64,000 nucleotides of DNA from Comamonas sp. NLF-1-9 (GTDB lineage Bacteria > Pseudomonadota > Gammaproteobacteria > Burkholderiales > Burkholderiaceae_C), in the NCBI RefSeq assembly GCF_019195435.1, contig NZ_CP078069.1:1612001-1676000 (forward strand), given 5' to 3'. This document shows, piece by piece, positions 19,444 to 28,641 of the stretch. Position numbers and translations under genes: made by a program. Position 1 is the first letter of the stretch; each line of letters opens with the position of its first letter. The notes under the pieces were generated by a model, which was given only the letters and a program-made list of their open reading frames with translations, was not told the DNA's origin and did no database searches.

Positions 19444-19471
19444 TTGCGATTTCGTTTATTTCGTTTATAAT
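19444..19471 (+). promoter_or_regulatory. Sigma-70-type promoter of the toxin-antitoxin pair with a tandem 9-bp repeat
   Basis: The -35 box TTGCGA (19444-19449) and the consensus -10 box TATAAT (19466-19471) are 16 bp apart. The spacer consists of two copies of ATTTCGTTT in tandem, placed where a regulator would block polymerase. The downstream gene encodes a helix-turn-helix antitoxin, so autoregulation at these repeats is likely but inferred. Confidence 0.65.
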
Positions 19472-19509
19472 GGCCTCAGTTCGCACTTTGACTCGTCGAG
19501 GAGACCTCC

Positions 19510-19971
19510 ATGAACGCTCCCGCCATCCCCAAAACTCTGCCCTCCGAAGAGGACATCGCGCTCGCCCGGGAGTCGGGCCGCGCGCTATCGACCGTGCTCC
19601 AGACCCGCGCCGAAACCCAGCAAATCGACTTCCATGACGAGAAGGGCACGGTACGCGCCGTGCGCATCCCGACGTCCGCCTTGCGCTTGCTGCTGGAGGT
19701 GCTGACCGAGATCGGCCAGGGCAACGCGGTATCGATCATCCCGATCCACGCGGAACTGACGACACAGGAAGCCGCCGACGTCCTCAATGTCTCGCGTCCG
19801 TTCCTTGTGCAGTTGCTGGAGAAGGGCGACATCCCGTTCTACAAGATCGGCACCCATCGCCGCGTGCGCTACCAGGACGTCATCGCCTACAAGAAGCGCA
19901 TCGACGCCGAGCGCCGCAAGGCTCTGGATGAACTGGCTGTGCAGGGTCAGGAACTCGGCATGGGGTACTGA
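19510..19971 (+). CDS. Excisionase-type helix-turn-helix antitoxin
   Basis: Small DNA-binding protein of 153 residues, predicted antitoxin for the PIN toxin just downstream. The region at about 83-135 (LTTQEAADVLNVSRPFLVQLLEKGDIPFYKIGTHRR, given here in two parts as a MerR/excisionase fold) is the classic DNA-binding domain of excisionase-family antitoxins. A short helical N-terminal part precedes it. The ribosome site GAGGAGA lies about 8 bp before ATG. The toxin gene starts 4 bp after its stop codon, the usual arrangement of a type II pair. Confidence 0.83.
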   Translation: MNAPAIPKTLPSEEDIALARESGRALSTVLQTRAETQQIDFHDEKGTVRAVRIPTSALRLLLEVLTEIGQGNAVSIIPIHAELTTQEAADVLNVSRPFLVQLLEKGDIPFYKIGTHRRVRYQDVIAYKKRIDAERRKALDELAVQGQELGMGY

Positions 19972-19975
19972 CTGG

Positions 19976-20563
19976 ATGAGTTCGCACTTCACCGTCGTCT
20001 ATGACGCCTGCGTGCTCTATCCGGCACCGCTGCGCGATTTGCTGATGCATCTGGCGCTGTCGGATCTGTACCGGGCGCGCTGGAGCGACATGCTCCACGA
20101 CGAGTGGACGCGCAATGTGCTGGCCAGCCGCCCCGACTTGACCCAAGAGCAGCTGAACCGGACGCGCCAGTTGATGAATGCTCATGTCCGGGACAGTCTG
20201 GTCACCGGCTTCGAGTACTTGATTCCATCAATCAAGCTGCCCGATCCGGATGACCGCCACGTGGTGGCCGCCGCCATCCACTCCGGGGCCAGCCTGATCG
20301 TGACCTTCAACCTCAAGGACTTCCCGTTCGACGCGCTCAAGCCCTGCAACCTCGCCGCGCAGCATCCAGACGACTTCATCGTTGATCTGCTGGATCTGCA
20401 CCCCGCACCGGCGAGCGCATCCGCGACAAGATCGCCGCCAGCAAACGCAAAGGGATGTGGATGGGCGGCGTACCACCCCTGGGCTACGACGTCGAGAACC
20501 GCCTGCTGGTCATCAACGAAACCGAGGCTGCGGTGGTGCGGCGCATCTTCGAGGAGATGCTGA
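19976..20563 (+). CDS. PIN-domain toxin with a frame-scrambled C-terminus
   Basis: Predicted RNase toxin of a type II toxin-antitoxin pair. The PIN acidic residues are present: VVYDACVLYP at the start, MLHDEWTRN near residue 42, and LPDPDDRHVVAAA with VTFNLKDFP near 87-115. Homology to PIN proteins ends near residue 141 (LLDLHP). The last 53 residues are the neighbouring serine-recombinase DNA read in the wrong frame, because a deletion fused the two genes near nt 20400. The core is intact but the natural C-terminal helices are lost, so activity is uncertain. Confidence 0.75.
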   Translation: MSSHFTVVYDACVLYPAPLRDLLMHLALSDLYRARWSDMLHDEWTRNVLASRPDLTQEQLNRTRQLMNAHVRDSLVTGFEYLIPSIKLPDPDDRHVVAAAIHSGASLIVTFNLKDFPFDALKPCNLAAQHPDDFIVDLLDLHPAPASASATRSPPANAKGCGWAAYHPWATTSRTACWSSTKPRLRWCGASSRRC

Positions 20564-21342
20564 CCATCGGCTCGCCCACCCAGATCGCCGCCAACCTGAC
20601 GCTGGATGGCATCACGACCAAGGCGTGGACGACGCAGGACGGCCAGACGCGGGCGGGCACGCGCATCGACAAGAAGTATCTGCACAAGCTGCTGCGCAAC
20701 CGCATCTACCTCGGGGAGTTGTCGCACAAGGGCAGTTGGTACCCGGGCGTGCATCAAGCCATCATCGATCCCGGGCTGTGGGGCCGGGTTCACGAGGTGC
20801 TGGCCAAGGATGGCCACACTCGGTCGGTCGAGACCAAGATCAGGTCGCGCACCGACGCGTTGCTGCGCGGCCTGCTGTACGCGCCCTCGGGCGAACGGAT
20901 GTACCCGACCTACTCGCGCAAGAACGGGCGCAAGTACCACTACTACGTGTCCAAGTCGGAAAGCCGGTTCGGGGCACCAGGCAAGAGCTACGAGCGCTTA
21001 CCTGCGCCGGAGATCGAGGCAGCGGTGGTGGCCCAGATCCGCACGGTGCTGACCAGCCCGGAATCCATCGCATCGGTGGTGCGCCACATCCAGCGCAATG
21101 GGGCCCAGATCGACGAGGCCACCACGGTAATGGCGATGGGACGAATCAACGACGTGTGGGATCAGTTGTTCCCGGTGGAGCGTCACCGCATCGCCAACCT
21201 GATGATCGAGCGCATCGACCTCGTCCACGTCGGCGAGGTGCAGGGCATCAAGGTGAAGTGGCGGGAACTGGGCTGGGACGCCCTGATCGGTGAGTTCGCC
21301 CCAAGGGGCATCGGCGCGGAACTGGTGGAGGTCGAAGCCTGA
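20401..21342 (+). pseudogene. Large serine recombinase lacking its catalytic domain
   Basis: The frame opens with RTGERIRDKIAASKRKG and continues GMWMGGVPPLGYDV, which is the region just after the resolvase catalytic domain in large serine recombinases. The recombinase domain (about 20455-20780) and a ribbon region without cysteines (LLYAPSGERMYPTYSRKNGRKYHYYV) follow. The N-terminal catalytic domain with the active serine is gone, and a stop at 20383 closes the frame upstream. Translation could still start at ATG 20455, giving a 295-residue protein that might bind DNA but cannot cut it. Its stop overlaps the next start (TGATG). Confidence 0.82.
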
Positions 21343-21713
21343 TGGACGAGACACTGGAAACCTTCGTGCCCCTGACGTTTCGCCGCCGGGGCGCGCGGCG
21401 GGTGGCCGCCGATGACCGCCACGTCCACGATGTGACGCTGCTCGAGGGGGTGGCACGCGGTTTCTACTGGCAGCACCTCGTGGACACCGGCGTGATGAAG
21501 AGTGGGTCAGACATTGCCCGGGCCGAAGGACTGCACCCCTCGGTGCCCAACGAGCTGATGCGCCTGACCCTGCTCGCGCCTGACATCCTCGAACTGCTGG
21601 TGGCCGGGCGGCAGCCTCGCCGGATGAACCTGATCTGGTTCCAGCGCAACCCGCTACCGGTGGAATGGGAGGCGCAGCGGGGCATCGTACGCGGCTTCGA
21701 GGAGCAGGTGTGA
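21342..21713 (+). CDS. Recombinase-associated small helix-turn-helix protein
   Basis: Protein of 123 residues of unknown function, coupled to the recombinase remnant by a TGATG overlap. The middle part has a helix-turn-helix (KSGSDIARAEGLHPSVPNEL) followed by MRLTLLAPDILELL, a pattern shared with the next gene. It begins ETFVPLTFRRRGARRV, also like the next gene. Such genes are common beside large serine recombinases of integrative elements and may modulate recombination; this is inference from context. Confidence 0.72.
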   Translation: MDETLETFVPLTFRRRGARRVAADDRHVHDVTLLEGVARGFYWQHLVDTGVMKSGSDIARAEGLHPSVPNELMRLTLLAPDILELLVAGRQPRRMNLIWFQRNPLPVEWEAQRGIVRGFEEQV

Positions 21714-22174
21714 GTCGCAAGCACCGGGGATGCATCGAAGGCGAATCCGTCATCCGGCAATTGCCGTCGCCCGCGGGCGGCGTAAAGCTGGAAACTTTCG
21801 TGCCGTGGCGGCTGGTGCAACGCGGCGTGAAGAAGGAAGTGATCACGCCGCTGGACGCGCCACAGGCATTCACGGAGCAGGCCGAAGCGGAACGGCAAGC
21901 GCGCGCCTCTGTGCGGGACACGCCGATGATGCGCGCCCTGGGGCTGGCACATCACTGGCAACGCTTGCTGGATGAGCAGCGCGCGGCGTCGGTCGCCGAG
22001 ATCGCCAAGGCCGAAGGCATCGACAGCTCGCAGGTACATCGGCTGATGCGCCTGACGCTGCTGGCTCCCGGCGTCGTCGAGAAGCTGGTCAACCAACCTG
22101 GCCTCACCGTCGAGAAGGTGCTCGGCCGCCCGTGGCCCTATGACTGGCACGATCAGCGGCGACTGTTCGGGTAG
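21710..22174 (+). CDS. Second recombinase-associated small helix-turn-helix protein
   Basis: Protein of 154 residues, paralogous to the preceding one: it contains ETFVPWRLVQRGVKK near residue 25 and VAEIAKAEGIDSSQVHRL with MRLTLLAPGVVEKLV near 95-130. The start is taken as GTG 21710, which overlaps the upstream stop (GTGA), rather than the longer frame from 21665 that lies inside the upstream gene. The function is unknown. The three coupled genes form an operon left over from an integrative element. Confidence 0.72.
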   Translation: MSRKHRGCIEGESVIRQLPSPAGGVKLETFVPWRLVQRGVKKEVITPLDAPQAFTEQAEAERQARASVRDTPMMRALGLAHHWQRLLDEQRAASVAEIAKAEGIDSSQVHRLMRLTLLAPGVVEKLVNQPGLTVEKVLGRPWPYDWHDQRRLFG

Positions 22175-22228
22175 GCTGGCCCCACCGCCACCGAATCGTG
22201 AGGCGGCACGACCCGGAGAATACGCACC

Positions 22229-22903
22229 ATGTGCAACCGCTATGTCTCACCCGACCAGGCCACCATCGAACGCTTCTGGCACATTGGCGGACGCAACCCT
22301 CAGCGCTGGTGGGCACCGGAAATCTATCCCAGAGCGCAAGGCCCGTTCCTCCGTGCGACAAACTGCGGCCCGGAACTGGTCGTCGGCCAGTGGGGGTTGA
22401 TCCCGTTCTTCGCCAAGACGGCGCACCTGACCTACTCGACGAACAACGCGCGCGCAGAGGAACTGGCGGCCAAGCCGACCTTCCGTGATCCGTGGAAGCG
22501 TGGGCAGCGTTGCATCATCCCCGCCGTGTCGTTCGATGAACCGAATTGGGAGACGGGCAGGAACGTCTGGTGGCGGTTCCGCCGTGCCGACGGCGCGCCC
22601 TGGGGTCTGGCGGGGCTGTGGAACACCTGGGTGGACACAGCGACCGGCGAGCTGGTCGAGAGCTACACGATGCTCACCCTCAACGCCGACGAGCACCCGC
22701 TGATGCGCAGGATGCACAAGCCCGAACCCGATCTGCCACCGGACGCGCAGGACAAGCGCTCGGTGATCCCCATCGAGTTAGATGACGTGGAGCAGTGGCT
22801 GCACGGCACGGTGGACGAGGCCAACCGCCTGCTCCGGCTCGCACCGGTAGAAAGGTTCGCTGCTGATCCCGTCTCGGCGGCGTCGCAGTCCTCTCTGCTG
22901 TAG
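22229..22903 (+). CDS. SOS response-associated peptidase / abasic-site sensor (SRAP, YedK-HMCES family)
   Basis: Forms a thiazolidine crosslink with abasic sites in single-stranded DNA to shield them. The catalytic cysteine is residue 2 (MCNRYV), exposed after removal of Met1. Other family marks are QWGLIPFFA near 54, NNARAE at 72-77, the acidic residue in SFDEPNW near 104 and the histidine in RRMHKPEPD near 166. The length of 224 residues is typical. CGGAGAA precedes ATG by about 8 bp. It lies 54 bp after the recombinase-associated genes and before ssrA, at the edge of the accessory region. Confidence 0.9.
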   Translation: MCNRYVSPDQATIERFWHIGGRNPQRWWAPEIYPRAQGPFLRATNCGPELVVGQWGLIPFFAKTAHLTYSTNNARAEELAAKPTFRDPWKRGQRCIIPAVSFDEPNWETGRNVWWRFRRADGAPWGLAGLWNTWVDTATGELVESYTMLTLNADEHPLMRRMHKPEPDLPPDAQDKRSVIPIELDDVEQWLHGTVDEANRLLRLAPVERFAADPVSAASQSSLL

Positions 22904-23090
22904 CAGTCTCCAACCACAACCGACCGTCTCCCAACCCTTGTCGCGCAACGAAGTCGGCCTTGGAGTACTCCACGGACGCGAGAGAGAAACGGAGAAGAGA
23001 GAGACACCGGAGAGGCTTGCGGCGCGTCTGGGCCGTGCCCGTGTCCGAAGTGCGATGCCCGTAAACCCTGCAAACACGCGGGGAACGGAC

Positions 23091-23122
23091 AAGAAAAAGG
23101 CCAACCGAGAAAGGTTGGCCTT
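23091..23122 (-). terminator. Rho-independent terminator of ssrA
   Basis: On the minus strand, AAGGCCAACC pairs perfectly with GGTTGGCCTT across a 6-base loop (arms 23113-23122 and 23097-23106), followed by TTTCTT. It starts 8 bp after the CCA end of tmRNA. Confidence 0.88.
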
Positions 23123-23129
23123 GGGTAAA

Positions 23130-23507
23130 TGGTGGAGCTGGCGGGAATTGAACCCGCGTCCGCAAGCCTTCTTCGGGCAGATCTACATGTTTAGCGTGCT
23201 GTTTTGTGTCTCACCTTGCATGCCGCGCAGACGCACGCTGCGTGCAAGGCCAGCATCCTTGGATCTCGCCTTGCATCAAGATGCCCGATGCAAGGCCAGC
23301 TGACGTGAATTCCCTTGCAGCCTGGAGGTATTGCTACCCCCTTGCCCAGCCCGTCAGCGTGCTGTTGCAAGGCTCACCGGTTTTAGGCGGCGAGTGCGAA
23401 ACGTTCGTCGTTTGCAGTTACTTTTGTGAATGGAGATTTACGAGCGTCACTCAAGCTCGACATGCACCGCGCCGCTTCCGAACCCACGTCGAAACCGGTA
23501 CAGCCCC
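23130..23507 (-). ncRNA. ssrA: Transfer-messenger RNA (tmRNA)
   Basis: tmRNA rescues stalled ribosomes and tags the nascent peptide for ClpXP/ClpAP degradation. On the minus strand it begins GGGGCTG and ends CAGCTCCACCA, which pair as a tRNA-like acceptor stem with an encoded CCA. The T arm reads GGGTTCAATTCCC. The tag reading frame lies at 23415-23383 and encodes ANDERFALAA followed by TAA, the usual betaproteobacterial tag. The middle region shows several CCTTGCAT/ATGCAAGG pairs that would form the pseudoknots. Total length is 378 nt. It follows purL on the same strand. Its 3' end faces the accessory region, consistent with ssrA serving as an integration site. Confidence 0.96.
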
Positions 23508-23517
23508 AGAGCCGCCT

Positions 23518-23544
23518 ATTTTAGGCTGCTCCGGGCGATTTCAA
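23518..23544 (-). promoter_or_regulatory. Probable ssrA promoter
   Basis: On the minus strand TTGAAA (23544-23539) and TAAAAT (23523-23518) are separated by 15 bp, with 10 bp to the first base of tmRNA at 23507. It lies just after the purL stop codon. The spacing is short, so the call is moderate. Confidence 0.5.
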
Positions 23545-23553
23545 GTGCCGCAC

Positions 23554-26500
23554 TCAGCCTACCCAGCGCCGGGCGTTGCGCCACAAGCGCATCCAGGGGC
23601 TGAAGGCGGCCGGGTCGCCCGGCGTCCAGCTCATCTGGATGTTGCGAAACACCCGCTCGGGGTGGGGCATCATGGCGGTGAAGCGCCCGTCGGCGGTGGT
23701 GACAGCCGTGAGGCCCTCGGGGCTGCCGTTGGGGTTGGCGGGGTAGGCGACGCTTGCCTGGCCGTGGTTGTCCACGAAGCGCAGCGCGCGCACCACGCGG
23801 GCCGGGTCGCCCTGCTGGCCGAAGTTGGCGTAGCCCTCGCCGTGGGAGACGACGATGGGCAGTCGGCTGCCCGCCATGCCTGCAAAGAAGAGGCTGGGCG
23901 ATTCGAGCACTTCGACCATGGCCAGGCGCGCCTCGAATCGGTGGCTCTGGTTGGTGGTAAAGCGCGGCCAGGCATTGGCGCCGGGGATGATGGCCGAGAG
24001 CTCGGCAAACATCTGGCAGCCGTTGCACACGCCGAGCGCGAAGGTGTCCGTGCGGCCGAAGAATTGCTGGAATTGCTCGGCCAGGCGCGCATTGAAGGTG
24101 ATGGAGCGTGCCCAGCCCACGCCCGCGCCCAGCGTGTCGCCATAGCTGAAGCCGCCGCAGGCAACGATGCCTTTCATGTCCTGCAGGCTCACGCGCCCGG
24201 CCTGCAAGTCGCTCATGTGCACGTCCACCGCGTCAAACCCGGCCACGCTGAAGGCATAGGCCATTTCCACATGCGAATTAACGCCCTGCTCGCGCAGCAC
24301 CGCCACGCGCGGTTTGGCCAGATTCAGGAAGGGCGCGGCGACGTCGTCGTGTGCATCGAACGTCAGGTGCTGGTGCAGGCCGGGGTTGGTCGGATCGCCC
24401 GCGGCGGCATGCTCGGCGTCGGCGCAGGCCGGGTTGTCGCGGCCCTGGGCGATCTTCCAGCTCACGGCGTCCCAGACCTGATGCAGGTCGACGAGCGGCG
24501 CGCCAAAGACCTTTTTCGCGTCCCGCCAGACTTGCAACTCGCCCTTGCCCGCCTTCATGGGCGAGGTTTCGGGCCGGGTTTTGCCTATGAGGTGGCTGCA
24601 CTGGATCAGGCCGTGCTCGCGCAGCACCTGCATGACGGCGGAGCGTTCGGAGGTGGCGATCTGCAGCACCGCACCGAGTTCTTCGTTGAACAGCGCGCGC
24701 AGCGTGAGCACCTCGCGGCGGCCGCTGATCTGCTTGCTCCACTCCTTGGCTTCGAAGCTGTCCATGCGGCCGTCGCGGATGCCGTCGCCTTCGCTCACCA
24801 GCATGTCCACGTTCAGCGCCACGCCGACCTGGCCGGCAAACGCCATTTCGGCCACGGCAGCGATCAGGCCGCCATCGCTGCGGTCGTGGTAGGCGAGGAT
24901 CAGGCCTCGCTGGCGCAGCGCATTGACGGCTGCGACCAGGCGCTTCAAGTCTTCGGCGTCGTCCAGGTCGGGCACCTCGGTGCCGCTCGCACCCAGCACT
25001 TCGCCCAAGATGGAGCCGCCCATGCGCATCTTGCCGCGGCCCAAGTCGATCAGCACGATGGAGCTGTCCTCCACGCTCGCGTCGAGTTGCGGCGTGAGCG
25101 TACCGCGCACGTCGAGCAGCGTGGCAAACGCCGTGACGATCAGGCTCACCGGCGAGACGACCTTTTTCTGCGCGCCGCCATCGTTCCACTGCGTGCGCAT
25201 CGACAGGCTGTCCTTGCCGACCGGAATCGAGATGCCGAGCTGCGGACACAGCTCGAGGCCGACGGCGCGCACGGTGTCGTAGAGCGCGGCGTCTTCGCCC
25301 GGCTCGCCGCAGGCGGCCATCCAGTTGGCACTCAATTTGACGCGCGCCAGCTCGATGGGCGCCGCCAGCAGGTTGGTGATGGCTTCGGCCACCGCCATGC
25401 GCCCGGAGGCCGGGGCGTTCAGGCTGGCGATCGGCGTGCGCTCGCCCATCGCCATGGCCTCGCCGGCAAAGCCGCTGTAGTCGGCCAGCGTGACGGCAAC
25501 GTCGGCGACGGGAAGTTGCCAGGGGCCGACCATCTGGTCGCGGTGCGTGAGGCCGCCAACGCTGCGGTCGCCAATGGTGACGAGAAAGCGCTTGCTGGCG
25601 ACCGTGGGGTGGGCCAGCACCTCGATCACGGCCTTTTCCAGCGGCAGATCGTCCAGTGGCAACTCAGTACCCTGGCGCGCTACGCGCGTGACGTCGCGCA
25701 GCATTTTGGGCGGCTTGCCCAGCAGCACGTCCATCGGCATGTCCACGGCTATATCCCTCCCTCCCCCGCCAGGGGAGGGTTGGGGTGGGGGCAGATTCGG
25801 GGCAGCGCCCAGGCCCCCATCCCGGCCTTCCCCCAAAGCGGGAAGGGGCAGATCCAGCTCGCCGACGACGAGCTGGCGCGCTTCGGTCGCGACGCCGACG
25901 ACGGCAAACGGGCAGCGCTCGCGTTCGCACAAGGCCTGAAACTGCGCGAGCGACTCGGGCGCCAGCGCCAGCACGTAGCGCTCCTGGCTTTCGTTGCTCC
26001 AGATTTCCCTGGGCGAGAGGCCGCTTTCTTCCAGCGGCACGGCGCGCAGGTCAAAGCGCGCGCCGCGACCGGCGTCGTTGACCAGCTCGGGGAAGGCGTT
26101 GGACAGGCCCCCCGCGCCCACGTCGTGGATCGCCAGGATGGGATTGGCCTCGCCCAGCGCCGCGCACTGGTTGATGACCTCTTGCGCGCGCCGCTCGATC
26201 TCGGGGTTGCCGCGTTGCACCGAATCAAAATCCAGCTCGGCCGCATTGGCGCCGCTGGCCATCGAGCTGGCCGCGCCGCCGCCCATGCCGATGCGCATGC
26301 CGGGCCCGCCCAATTGCACCAGCAGCGTGCCCGCAGGGAAGGCGATTTTTTTCGTCAGGCGCGCATCGATGCTGCCCAGGCCCCCGGCGATCATGATGGG
26401 CTTGTGGTAGCCGCGCTGCACGCCGTCCACCGCCATCTCGTATTCGCGAAAGTAGCCCGCGAGATTGGGCCGGCCGAACTCGTTGTTGAAGGCCGCGCCG

Positions 26501-27645
26501 CCCAGCGGCCCCTCAGTCATGATCTGCAAGGGGCTGGCAATGTGCCCCGGCTTGCCCAGCTTGCTGCCCCAGAGTCTGGAGACGGTGAAACCCGTCAGGC
26601 CCGCCTTGGGGCGCGAGCCGCGGCCGGTCGCGCCTTCGTCGCGAATTTCGCCGCCCGCGCCGGTCGATGCACCGGGAAAGGGCGAGATCGCCGTCGGATG
26701 GTTGTGCGTTTCCACCTTCATCAGCACGTGGCGCAGCGACTCATGTTTTTGATAGCTGCTCGCGCCCGCCCTGCCTGCGTCAGAGGCCGATTTGGCTGCA
26801 AACTCTTGCACCACATTGCCCTGCATCACCGAGGCGTTGTCGGCATAGGCAACGACGGTGTGCCGGGGCGATGCGGTCTCGGTGTGGCGGATCATGCCGA
26901 ACAGCGTGTGCTCCTGCTTCTCGCCGTCGATGGTGAATTGGGCGTTGAAAATCTTGTGGCGGCAGTGCTCGCTGTTGGCCTGGGCGAACATCATCAGCTC
27001 CACGTCCGTGGGGTTGCGCGCCAGCTGCGTGAAGGCGGCGACGAGGTAGTCGATCTCGTCGTCTGCCAGCGCCAGGCCCCAGGCCGTGTTGGCCGCGGCC
27101 AGCGCCGCGCGGCCCTGGGCGAGCACGTCCACGCGCGCCATCGGCTCGGCCTGCAATTCGGTGAAAAGGCGTTCAGCCTCGCCCCGCGTGGCAACCACCG
27201 ATTCGGTCATGCGGTCGTGCAAGAGCGCGGCGATCTGCGCGCGCTGCTCGCCCGTGAGCGCGCTCTTGCCACCCAGCAGCCCGCTCTTGAGGGCCAGGCG
27301 GTATTCGGTCACGCGCTCGATGCGCTCTACCTGCAGGCCGCAGTTGCGCGCGATGTCGCTCGCCTTGGAGGCCCAGGGCGAGATCGTGCCCAGGCGCGGG
27401 GTGACGATCACGGTTTCGCCCGCGCCCACGTCCTCGCCGGTGAAGGGCTCGCCATAGGTGAGCAGCGCGGCCAGGCGCTCGTGCGTGGCCGCGTCCAGCG
27501 GCGCGGCCGTGGCCACCAGATGCAGATGGCGCGCCTGCACTCCGGCCACCCTGGGGTGCACGGACTGCAGGCTGGCGAGCAACTGCTGCGCGCGAAACGA
27601 TCCGATGGCGTTGCCGCCGGCAAACAGGGTGAGGTGCAAGGACAC
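23554..27645 (-). CDS. purL: Phosphoribosylformylglycinamidine synthase
   Basis: Converts FGAR, ATP and glutamine to FGAM in purine synthesis. The large single-chain form of 1363 residues contains the N-terminal PurS-like part ([16 protein letters not shown]), two AIRS-like ATP-grasp-related halves ([36 protein letters not shown]) and a C-terminal class I glutamine amidotransferase with nucleophile Cys in [10 protein letters not shown], His in SHGEGYANF and Glu in PHPERVF. The start is GTG 27645; longer open reading upstream is non-coding. An extra, Pro/Gly-rich segment near residues 595-631 comes from an inserted repeat (see the repeat at 25755-25858) but keeps the frame. It lies 46 bp upstream of ssrA and is divergent from map. 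Confidence 0.97.
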   Translation of the reverse strand: MSLHLTLFAGGNAIGSFRAQQLLASLQSVHPRVAGVQARHLHLVATAAPLDAATHERLAALLTYGEPFTGEDVGAGETVIVTPRLGTISPWASKASDIARNCGLQVERIERVTEYRLALKSGLLGGKSALTGEQRAQIAALLHDRMTESVVATRGEAERLFTELQAEPMARVDVLAQGRAALAAANTAWGLALADDEIDYLVAAFTQLARNPTDVELMMFAQANSEHCRHKIFNAQFTIDGEKQEHTLFGMIRHTETASPRHTVVAYADNASVMQGNVVQEFAAKSASDAGRAGASSYQKHESLRHVLMKVETHNHPTAISPFPGASTGAGGEIRDEGATGRGSRPKAGLTGFTVSRLWGSKLGKPGHIASPLQIMTEGPLGGAAFNNEFGRPNLAGYFREYEMAVDGVQRGYHKPIMIAGGLGSIDARLTKKIAFPAGTLLVQLGGPGMRIGMGGGAASSMASGANAAELDFDSVQRGNPEIERRAQEVINQCAALGEANPILAIHDVGAGGLSNAFPELVNDAGRGARFDLRAVPLEESGLSPREIWSNESQERYVLALAPESLAQFQALCERERCPFAVVGVATEARQLVVGELDLPLPALGEGRDGGLGAAPNLPPPQPSPGGGGRDIAVDMPMDVLLGKPPKMLRDVTRVARQGTELPLDDLPLEKAVIEVLAHPTVASKRFLVTIGDRSVGGLTHRDQMVGPWQLPVADVAVTLADYSGFAGEAMAMGERTPIASLNAPASGRMAVAEAITNLLAAPIELARVKLSANWMAACGEPGEDAALYDTVRAVGLELCPQLGISIPVGKDSLSMRTQWNDGGAQKKVVSPVSLIVTAFATLLDVRGTLTPQLDASVEDSSIVLIDLGRGKMRMGGSILGEVLGASGTEVPDLDDAEDLKRLVAAVNALRQRGLILAYHDRSDGGLIAAVAEMAFAGQVGVALNVDMLVSEGDGIRDGRMDSFEAKEWSKQISGRREVLTLRALFNEELGAVLQIATSERSAVMQVLREHGLIQCSHLIGKTRPETSPMKAGKGELQVWRDAKKVFGAPLVDLHQVWDAVSWKIAQGRDNPACADAEHAAAGDPTNPGLHQHLTFDAHDDVAAPFLNLAKPRVAVLREQGVNSHVEMAYAFSVAGFDAVDVHMSDLQAGRVSLQDMKGIVACGGFSYGDTLGAGVGWARSITFNARLAEQFQQFFGRTDTFALGVCNGCQMFAELSAIIPGANAWPRFTTNQSHRFEARLAMVEVLESPSLFFAGMAGSRLPIVVSHGEGYANFGQQGDPARVVRALRFVDNHGQASVAYPANPNGSPEGLTAVTTADGRFTAMMPHPERVFRNIQMSWTPGDPAAFSPWMRLWRNARRWVG
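25755..25858. repeat. REP-like double-hairpin repeat inserted in purL
   Basis: Two GC-rich hairpins about 50 bp apart: CCCTCCCC (25759-25766) with GGGGAGGG (25772-25779), and CCTTCCC (25826-25832) with GGGAAGG (25840-25846). The element resembles the dispersed palindromic repeats of many proteobacterial genomes. It lies inside the purL frame and adds about 36 residues, read as [11 protein letters not shown] and [13 protein letters not shown], between [12 protein letters not shown] and [12 protein letters not shown], which are adjacent in other PurL proteins. Confidence 0.75.
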
Positions 27646-27789
27646 GTAGGGGCCTGAAAACGCAAGCCGCGGCTGTGGCTTGCCACGGCCGCTGACTGGG
27701 GCAGCGGCAAGCCGGACGCGAGGGAGGGTTGGCGAAAGGGCAATTTTAGTAAAGCGGCATGCACCTGTTGCGAATGGGATAATTTCGCA

Positions 27790-28605
27790 ATGACCATAGA
27801 AATCAAGGATGCGGCCGGTATTGCGGGCATGCGCGAAGCCTGTCGTCTGGCGTCCGAAGTACTCGACTACCTCACCCCGCACATCGTGCCGGGCCTGCCC
27901 ACCATAGAGATCGACCGGCTTGGCGCCGAGTGCATGAAGCAGCAGGGCACGGTCTCCGCCACCATTGGCTATCAGCCGCCCGGCTACCCGCCCTACCCGG
28001 GCCATTTGTGCACCTCGGTCAACCACGTGGTCTGCCACGGCATCCCCAACGACAAGGCGCTCAAGAAGGGCGACATCGTCAACGTGGACGTGACGGTGAT
28101 CACCAAGGACGGCTGGTATGGCGACACCAGCCGCACCTTCCTCGTGGGCGAATGCTCGATCGCCGCCAGGCGCCTGGTCAAGCTGACCTACGAATCGATG
28201 TGGCTGGGCATCCAGCAGGTGCGCCCCGACGCGCACCTGGGCGACATCGGCCACGCCATACAGACCTTTGCCGAAGGACACGGCCTGTCGGTCGTGCGCG
28301 AATTCTGCGGCCACGGCATAGGCCGCAAATTCCACGACGAGCCCCAGGTGCTGCACTACGGGCGCCCGGGCACCGGCGTGCGGTTGCAGCCCGGCATGAC
28401 CTTCACGATCGAGCCCATGCTCAACCTGGGCAAGCGCGACATCAAGGAGCTGGGCAAGGACGGCTGGACCATCATCACCAAGGACCACAGCCTCTCGGCG
28501 CAGTGGGAGCACACCATCCTGGTGACCGAGACCGGTTTTGACGTGCTCACGCTCTCGGCCGGCTACCCGCCGCTGCCCGACTTCGTCACCGCCACGGCGA
28601 CCTGA
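27790..28605 (+). CDS. map: Methionine aminopeptidase, type I
   Basis: Removes the initiator methionine from nascent proteins. The 271-residue protein has the full pita-bread fold with metal ligands in NVDVTV (Asp), GDTSRTF (Asp), GHGIGRKFH (His), TIEPML (Glu) and AQWEHTI (Glu), and the usual [11 protein letters not shown] segment. The start ATG at 27790 gives [11 protein letters not shown]. It is divergent from purL with about 145 bp between the start codons, and is followed 36 bp later by glnD. Confidence 0.97.
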   Translation: MTIEIKDAAGIAGMREACRLASEVLDYLTPHIVPGLPTIEIDRLGAECMKQQGTVSATIGYQPPGYPPYPGHLCTSVNHVVCHGIPNDKALKKGDIVNVDVTVITKDGWYGDTSRTFLVGECSIAARRLVKLTYESMWLGIQQVRPDAHLGDIGHAIQTFAEGHGLSVVREFCGHGIGRKFHDEPQVLHYGRPGTGVRLQPGMTFTIEPMLNLGKRDIKELGKDGWTIITKDHSLSAQWEHTILVTETGFDVLTLSAGYPPLPDFVTATAT

Positions 28606-28641
28606 CAGCGCCCGCGTTCCTTCCCCCGCGAGGCCGCCCCC

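Noticed and set aside
23130..23160. Separate tRNA gene suggested by GGTGGAGCTGGCGGGAATTGAACCC
   Set aside because: This is the tRNA-like 3' half of tmRNA; the 5' half and tag frame are found at 23383-23507.
23206..27657. Very long open frame on the plus strand, antisense to purL
   Set aside because: High GC content removes stop codons from the antisense frame. Its translation has no recognisable domain, while the minus strand encodes a complete PurL.
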